Assembly (NCBI GenBank): GCA_045627705.1
Contig: JAZQOE010000069.1
Span: 1-58,728 of the forward strand
Reading direction: 5' to 3'
DNA length: 58,728 bases
Source: JBMNHG01 sp045627705
Lineage (GTDB): Bacteria; Verrucomicrobiota; Kiritimatiellia; RFP12; JBMNHG01
The first letter of the stretch is position 1; each line of letters opens with the position of its first letter. This document shows positions 54,068-58,728 of the stretch, one piece after another. The position numbers and the translations under genes were made by a program. Under the pieces are notes generated by a model. It ran no database searches and was not told the DNA's origin. It worked only from the letters and a program-made list of their open reading frames with translations.

Positions 54068-56632
54068 TCACTTGGCAGCCTTGTTCTTCGGAGGCCGACC
54101 GCGACGCTTAGGCGCCGCGGGAGCGGGTTCGGGAAGCGAAGGCATCAGCGCCTCGGCGTAGGTGTCGCGAAGAGTGTGCACGCGCAACGCCTGGCGGAAC
54201 TCCTCGATCTTCATGCGAACAGCGGGAGAGACTCGCACGCGGACCGAGCGGCCAGGCTCGATGTTGAAGAAGTTGTCGTCGTACTTCGCCTCGACACCGT
54301 CGAGTTCGAGCCATGTCCAAAGGGCGGGATGGCGCGACGTGAGGGTAACCGCGTAGGAATTGTCGTCCCACGGGCGTATCTCGCACTGGACACGGGGATC
54401 GGGAAGATCGATATGCTTCGGACGGCAGAAGGTGACGAGGTTCGAGGATTCGACAGTGCCATCCTCGCGGAAGAGCGTGAGCCACACGAGCACGTCGCGC
54501 GGGCCGATCTGCTTCAGCAGGTCGCCAAGCTTCAAGACACCAAGGCGCATTGTCTTGTTCGGATCGAGGACGACCTTGCGCCCGTTGACGCGCACTTCCG
54601 TTCCATCGGCGCGGGTGATGCGCCACTGGATTTCGCCCTTGAAAGGCTTGAGGGAATCGTTCGAGAGATGGACCTCGACAACGCCTGTCTCGGGATTCTC
54701 GATGCCTGAAACCAGGACTGGGTTGTAGAACTTGCGCGCCATGTAGTGGAGCGCCTTCCAGCGTCCGTTGGAATCAATCGACGACCAGCTGGCGACTGGC
54801 CAGCAGTCATTCAGCTGCCAGTAGAGGGCGCCCATGCAGCGCGGGCGGTTGCGGCGCCAGTGCTCGACGGCATACTTGATCGCGAGACCCTGCTGTATCT
54901 GCGAGAGCCAGAGCGTCGAAGCGAAACTTGTCGGCATGCGGAACCACGAGAGCATGTACTGCATGATCACTGCGTTGCCGATGCCGCTGCGCTGGTGGCG
55001 CTCCATCACGTAGCTGGTGATGTTGCGGTCGTCGGGATCCGTGAACTTCTCGACCATGCGCGGCTCGGGGAAGCTCTGGAAGCCGAACTCGCTGCAGAAG
55101 CGGTGCATCGCCGTGCGATACCACTCGAAGGGCTTGCGGCCATGCCAAACATCCCACAGGTGCGCATCGCCGCGCGTGGGATCGTTGAAGTCGCGACGGT
55201 CGCCAGGCGCGGGAGTATGCGGGGAAGACGGCCAGTACTGGCGGTCCGGATCCTCGGCGGAAACGACCGATGGAATGAGCTTGTCGAAGAGCGCTTCGTA
55301 GTCGGCGGGCGGCATCTGCCACGGCTCGGTGCCCACGTTGCCCTGCTCCAGCTCGTTGTTGCCGACCCAGAGCGCGATGCAAGTGTGATGGCGCAGACGG
55401 CGCACATTCTGCTCGAACTCGACGCGCACGTTGTCCATGAACGCCTTGTCGTGGGCGGGATACGCGGAGCAGGCGAACATGAAGTCCTGCCAGACGCAGA
55501 TGCCGTATTCGTCGCAAAGGTCGTAGAAGCAGTCGTTCTCGTAAACGCCGCCGCCCCAGACGCGCAGCATGTTCATGTTCGCGACGGCGGCGGCCTTTAT
55601 TAGACGGGCGTATTCGACGCGCGTGAGACGCGTAATGAAGGCGTCGGCAGGAATCCAGTTCGCACCTTTCGCGAAAAACGGCACGCCGTTCGCCTTGAAA
55701 TGGAAGCTCTCGCCCCACTCGTCCTTCTCGCGGACAAGCTCAAGCGTGCGGAGGCCTATGCGACGGGCGTAGAAATCGATATTGCGATGGCCGTCGCCCA
55801 ACTCGACCACGATTTCGTAGAGCGGTTGCTCGCCGAGTCCCGCGGGCCACCAGAGCTGCGGATTGCGCGCAAGCAGATGCGCGGACCCCCTGCCCTCCGC
55901 ATCAAGCTCGACGCGATCCTCGCTCATCGTCTGGCCCTTGTAAACGAGTTTGCAGTGGGCGGAAAGCGCAAGGTCCTCGGCGAATGCCTGCGTGGCGATC
56001 GTAAAGTCGAGACCGACGCCGCCATCGGCATTGTGGTCCTGATGCACATAGACGCTCGTGATGCGCGCGACATCCATCGTCACAAGCGAGATGTTGCGCC
56101 AGATGCCGCATGTCGTGAGCACCGGCCCCCAGTCCCAGCCGAAGTTGCACGCCATCTTGCGGACCCATGCGCGGTCTGGCATTTCGCTCGGTCCGGTGTA
56201 ACCAGACATCGGGCGGTCCTTGGCGCGCGCCTCGACATACGGGCTGATAGGATCGAAGCGGATCGAGATGGAGTTTTCGCCCTCACGCAGAATCTTCGAG
56301 ACATCGAATTCCCATACGCGGTGCATGTTGTCGGCGCGGCCGACCTCGACCCCGTTCAAAGTGATCGTGGCAAGCGTGTCCAGACCGTCGCAGCGAAGGA
56401 ACGTCACGGCGTCGGGATTGTGCGCGGGAAGCGAGAACTCGCGCTCGTATGTCCAAGCGGAGCGACTGATCCACTGGACTTGCGATTCGTTGTCGCGGAT
56501 GAACGGGTCGGGAATCTCGCCCGCCGCGAGCAAATCCGTGTGGACGCAGCCTGGAACTGTTGCGGGAAGAGTACGATGCCCGTCGTCCTGACGCAGCCTC
56601 CACTCTCCGTTCAAATCGAATTTTTTTGCCAT
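54068..56632 (-). CDS. GH2 beta-mannosidase with AT-hook-like C-terminal tail
   Basis: 854 residues; would release beta-mannose from oligosaccharides. A jelly-roll domain (FDLNGEWRLR, TVPGCVHTDLL), an Ig-like linker and the catalytic TIM barrel are in order. Acid/base Glu is in WVGNNELEQG (E427) and the nucleophile in CSEFGFQSFPE (E515). MRVWGGGVYE-type motifs also fit beta-mannosidase rather than beta-galactosidase. ATG 56632 (MAKKFDLNGEW) has AGGGG about 10 bases upstream; a longer reading to 57730 runs through the next gene. No signal peptide, so cytosolic. The last residues, PKRRGRPPKNKAAK, form a classical AT-hook core (RGRP), which is very unusual on a glycosidase. Confidence 0.9.
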   Translation of the reverse strand: MAKKFDLNGEWRLRQDDGHRTLPATVPGCVHTDLLAAGEIPDPFIRDNESQVQWISRSAWTYEREFSLPAHNPDAVTFLRCDGLDTLATITLNGVEVGRADNMHRVWEFDVSKILREGENSISIRFDPISPYVEARAKDRPMSGYTGPSEMPDRAWVRKMACNFGWDWGPVLTTCGIWRNISLVTMDVARITSVYVHQDHNADGGVGLDFTIATQAFAEDLALSAHCKLVYKGQTMSEDRVELDAEGRGSAHLLARNPQLWWPAGLGEQPLYEIVVELGDGHRNIDFYARRIGLRTLELVREKDEWGESFHFKANGVPFFAKGANWIPADAFITRLTRVEYARLIKAAAVANMNMLRVWGGGVYENDCFYDLCDEYGICVWQDFMFACSAYPAHDKAFMDNVRVEFEQNVRRLRHHTCIALWVGNNELEQGNVGTEPWQMPPADYEALFDKLIPSVVSAEDPDRQYWPSSPHTPAPGDRRDFNDPTRGDAHLWDVWHGRKPFEWYRTAMHRFCSEFGFQSFPEPRMVEKFTDPDDRNITSYVMERHQRSGIGNAVIMQYMLSWFRMPTSFASTLWLSQIQQGLAIKYAVEHWRRNRPRCMGALYWQLNDCWPVASWSSIDSNGRWKALHYMARKFYNPVLVSGIENPETGVVEVHLSNDSLKPFKGEIQWRITRADGTEVRVNGRKVVLDPNKTMRLGVLKLGDLLKQIGPRDVLVWLTLFREDGTVESSNLVTFCRPKHIDLPDPRVQCEIRPWDDNSYAVTLTSRHPALWTWLELDGVEAKYDDNFFNIEPGRSVRVRVSPAVRMKIEEFRQALRVHTLRDTYAEALMPSLPEPAPAAPKRRGRPPKNKAAK

Positions 56633-56670
56633 TTCGTTACTAACCCCTAAAGTCATCATGCGCGGAAGCG

Positions 56671-58065
56671 CTATTTCAAACCGTACTTGTGGACCAGGCG
56701 CTGGAATGCCGCGCGGTCGATTCCCGCCTCGTGGGCGGACTTCGCGATATCGCCATCGTTGCGCGCGAGGATATCCTGGAGATACTTGCGCTCGAACTCC
56801 TCGACAATCGCGTTCTTGGCATCCTTGAACGGACGGTCGGAATTCACGGCGACAGTCGAAGCCGGCTTTTCGTCGCGTTCGTCGTCGGTCGAATGCATCC
56901 CGCGCAAACGCCCGAAGCTGAGGAGCGCGCCGAGATCGACAGGACGCTGCGCACCATAAAGCGCCATCTCGACGAGATTGCGCAGTTCGCGCACGTTGCC
57001 CGGCCATTCGTGGCGCCTGAGCAATTCCATCGTGCCATCGAAATCCGCGATCTGCTTGTCCGCCCCATGCCCGTGAAGATCCACGAGGAACTTCTTGATC
57101 AGGATCGGAAGGTCGTCGAGACGTCGGCGCAACGGCGGAAGCTCGATAGGCACAACCGAAAGGCGATAGTAGAGGTCTTCGCGGAAGCGTCCCTCGTTGA
57201 CCTCGACATCCAGCTTGCGGTTCGTCGCGCAAATGATGCGCACATTGATCTTGCAGACCTTGTTGCTGCCAACCCTGCGGATCTCGCGCTTCTCGAGGAC
57301 TCGCAGGAGCTTCGGCTGCAAATCGGGGCTGAGGTCGCCGATTTCGTCCAGGAACACCGTGCCGCCATCGGCGTGTTCGAATGCGCCCTGGCGATCCGTA
57401 TTCGCGCCAGTGAAGGCACCCTTCACATGTCCAAAGAGTTCGCTTTCGATCAAGTCCTTCGCCATGGCGGCACAATCGATCACGATGAATGGCTTGTTGC
57501 GGCGCTTGCTGTGGCGATGGATTTCTTCCGCGAGGATTTCCTTGCCCGTGCCGGTCTCGCCGGTGATCATGACAGTCGCGTCGGTCGGCGCGTAGGTCTC
57601 CGCGATGTAGAAGATGCGGCGCATCGCGACGCTGCGGCCGAGCATCGAGCCAAAGCTCTCGTTGCGGCTGAGCGGGATTTCCTTGTCCTCCTGGAGCGGA
57701 CAGAACACAATGTGCGTCTTGCCGAGGCACAGTTCCGCACCTGGATGGAGGTACGCCTTCGCGACACGCACGCCCTGCACCACCGTGCCGTTCGTGCTGC
57801 CGAGGTCGCGGATAAGATAGCCATTACCATCGACGGTGATCTCGCAATGGCGCTTTGAAATCGTCGAATCCGCAATTACCAAATCGTTGCCCGTGCCGGA
57901 ACCCAAGGTAAAGGCCTCTTTGTCGATCACCATTTCCTGGCCTTGAAGCGGGCCGCTCACAATCAGCAATTTGGTTTTGCGCACGCGCATAGTCTCGCGC
58001 CCGGCGACTGGTGGCATCACCAGCGTCTGGGCGGCGGCGCGTCTTGTAGATGTAAGATTGCTCAT
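56671..58065 (-). CDS. FHA-domain sigma54-dependent activator (NtrC family)
   Basis: 464 residues. An FHA phosphopeptide-binding domain (~40-120; LGSGTGNDLVI, SKRHCEI, DLGSTNGT) replaces the usual receiver domain. The AAA+ core has Walker A GETGTGKE (169-176), the sigma54-contacting GAFTGA (216-221), Walker B VFLDE and the RRxD-type sensor region (LRRRLDDLPILIKKFL, WPGNVREL). The C-terminal Fis-type helix-turn-helix (IAKSAHEAGIDRAAFQRLVHKYG) completes it. It would respond to a Ser/Thr kinase signal. GGAGTGAGAAGAGA precedes the ATG. It lies 38 bp upstream of the beta-mannosidase gene and may be co-transcribed with it. No sigma54 -24/-12 site was recognised nearby. Confidence 0.93.
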   Translation of the reverse strand: MSNLTSTRRAAAQTLVMPPVAGRETMRVRKTKLLIVSGPLQGQEMVIDKEAFTLGSGTGNDLVIADSTISKRHCEITVDGNGYLIRDLGSTNGTVVQGVRVAKAYLHPGAELCLGKTHIVFCPLQEDKEIPLSRNESFGSMLGRSVAMRRIFYIAETYAPTDATVMITGETGTGKEILAEEIHRHSKRRNKPFIVIDCAAMAKDLIESELFGHVKGAFTGANTDRQGAFEHADGGTVFLDEIGDLSPDLQPKLLRVLEKREIRRVGSNKVCKINVRIICATNRKLDVEVNEGRFREDLYYRLSVVPIELPPLRRRLDDLPILIKKFLVDLHGHGADKQIADFDGTMELLRRHEWPGNVRELRNLVEMALYGAQRPVDLGALLSFGRLRGMHSTDDERDEKPASTVAVNSDRPFKDAKNAIVEEFERKYLQDILARNDGDIAKSAHEAGIDRAAFQRLVHKYGLK

Positions 58066-58155
58066 TCTCTTCTCACTCCGTATCAGTGTCGGCATTCTAC
58101 TATATGCTGGCAGTCACACACAACTTATTTTGTGGCCAGATGTCACCGCAACGGC

Positions 58156-58176
58156 GGCGGGCGGGAATCGCCCGCC
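58156..58176 (-). terminator. GC-rich hairpin after the last gene
   Basis: GGCGGGCG (58156-58163) and CGCCCGCC (58169-58176) pair perfectly around a 5-base loop, 7 bp past the stop of the gene ending at 58183. No strong T-run follows, so termination strength is doubtful. Confidence 0.4.
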
Positions 58177-58182
58177 GGGAGA

Positions 58183-58728
58183 TCAGCAGCAGAAGAGGTG
58201 GATCATCCTGCCGTCGCGGGCGATGTCCTCGTGGCGGAGCTTCGCCTCCCACGGCACGGACATGTCGGGGTCGAACACCACTAGCCACCCCTCGCCCACG
58301 CCCAGGTGGTCCATGTAGCGGCACACCTGGTCGTAAGCCTTGTCATGGCTCTTCTCGTAGTTGTACCTGAGCTTCACCTCGACCGCGTACTTCGCGCCGC
58401 GGAAAAGCACCCCGAGGTCCAGCGCGCCCTTGCCGAGCGCCATCTCGCGGATTATCTCCCCGCCGCCGTTGATCACGCGCTGGAGAAAGGCCTGCAGCAC
58501 GATGTGCGGGTACGACTCCGCATAGCCGAAGGGCGGCGCGTAAACGCCCGCGTTCTCCCGCCAGAAGTCCTGGAAGGCGAGAAGCAGACCCTGCATGTCG
58601 AGCCCGTCGTCCTTCACCCACGGCGTCTCGGGCACGGTTACGCCCATCCCCTGCTGGGTCCCCCATGAAAGGTAGCGACCGATGATTTCCGAATACATCG
58701 GGTTCGCGGGCTTGAGCACCCTGCCGTC
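58183..58728 (-). CDS. AAA-ATPase/PD-(D/E)XK protein, C-terminal part only
   Basis: The last 182 codons of a gene whose start lies beyond the right edge; the frame is open to 58728. It starts RVLKPANPMYSEIIGRYLSWG, a linker typical of the predicted AAA ATPases whose C-terminus is a PD-(D/E)XK nuclease-like domain. That domain is seen as GALDLGVLFRGAKYAVEVKLR, with Asp and E-x-K in the usual order. Such proteins are common and abundant in gut anaerobes and are suspected mobile or defence-related genes with no established function. The ATP-binding half is not visible, so intactness is unknown. Confidence 0.75.
   Translation of the reverse strand, partial: DGRVLKPANPMYSEIIGRYLSWGTQQGMGVTVPETPWVKDDGLDMQGLLLAFQDFWRENAGVYAPPFGYAESYPHIVLQAFLQRVINGGGEIIREMALGKGALDLGVLFRGAKYAVEVKLRYNYEKSHDKAYDQVCRYMDHLGVGEGWLVVFDPDMSVPWEAKLRHEDIARDGRMIHLFCC

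Noticed and set aside
56633..57730. N-terminal extension of the beta-mannosidase to 1220 residues
   Set aside because: This part is an alternative frame of the FHA-NtrC gene; its residues have no GH2 character, and MAKKFDLNGEW at 56632 is a normal GH2 start.

Overview
The window looks like chromosomal DNA from a GC-rich bacterium of the PVC superphylum, most likely Kiritimatiellota/Verrucomicrobiota. This is inferred from a Minf_1886-family protein, an H-X9-DG pseudopilin, very large secreted multidomain proteins, many carbohydrate-active genes, an FHA-sigma54 activator and a RayT-type transposase. No rRNA, tRNA or CRISPR array was recognised.

Layout. 1-101: 5' end of a RayT transposase. 297-4053: sugar and nucleobase catabolism (Gfo/Idh/MocA oxidoreductase, TIM-barrel isomerase, adenine deaminase). 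4068-11342 (minus): a probable operon of a giant secreted protein, a lipoyl/E3-binding protein without catalytic domain, and a FabG-like reductase. 11561-15861: a secreted discoidin-like repeat protein translationally coupled to an H-X9-DG pseudopilin. 16000-24251: housekeeping genes (scpA, scpB, galactokinase-like, M29 aminopeptidase, hydroxypyruvate-isomerase-like, era, parE) plus a decayed aldo/keto reductase fragment. 24350-30273: a five-gene run, AbrB-type antitoxin, PIN toxin, TerB_N/TerB_C protein, BrxD-like ATPase and Lhr/BrxHI-like helicase, read as a compact candidate defence operon. 30392-41880: alpha-2-macroglobulin, a CBM9/FlgD-Ig/propeller protein, a DUF4159 protein, murJ. 41924-43552 (minus): a secreted protein with two FISUMP-type (C-type-lectin-like) modules. 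43987-50277: GH42-like protein, Minf_1886 protein, VWA membrane protein. 50325-52874: purD and purE with a second AbrB/PIN toxin-antitoxin pair between them. 52931-58065 (minus): mnmA, a beta-mannosidase with an AT-hook-like tail, an FHA-NtrC regulator. 58183-58728: 3' end of an AAA/PD-(D/E)XK protein.

Most notable: (1) the two FISUMP modules at 41927-43420 differ in their last ~60 codons almost only at NNY codons, as expected from adenine mutagenesis of an AAY template. This marks a diversity-generating retroelement (DGR) target with two variable regions; no reverse transcriptase or template repeat is in the window, so the DGR would act from elsewhere. (2) The TA-TerB-BrxD-BrxHI operon, with start/stop overlaps joining the toxin-antitoxin pair to the defence-type genes, looks like a stand-alone anti-phage system guarded by a TA module.

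Functions are assigned by reading motifs from translated sequence, without database searches. Start codons were revised where a Shine-Dalgarno site or domain boundary argued for it.
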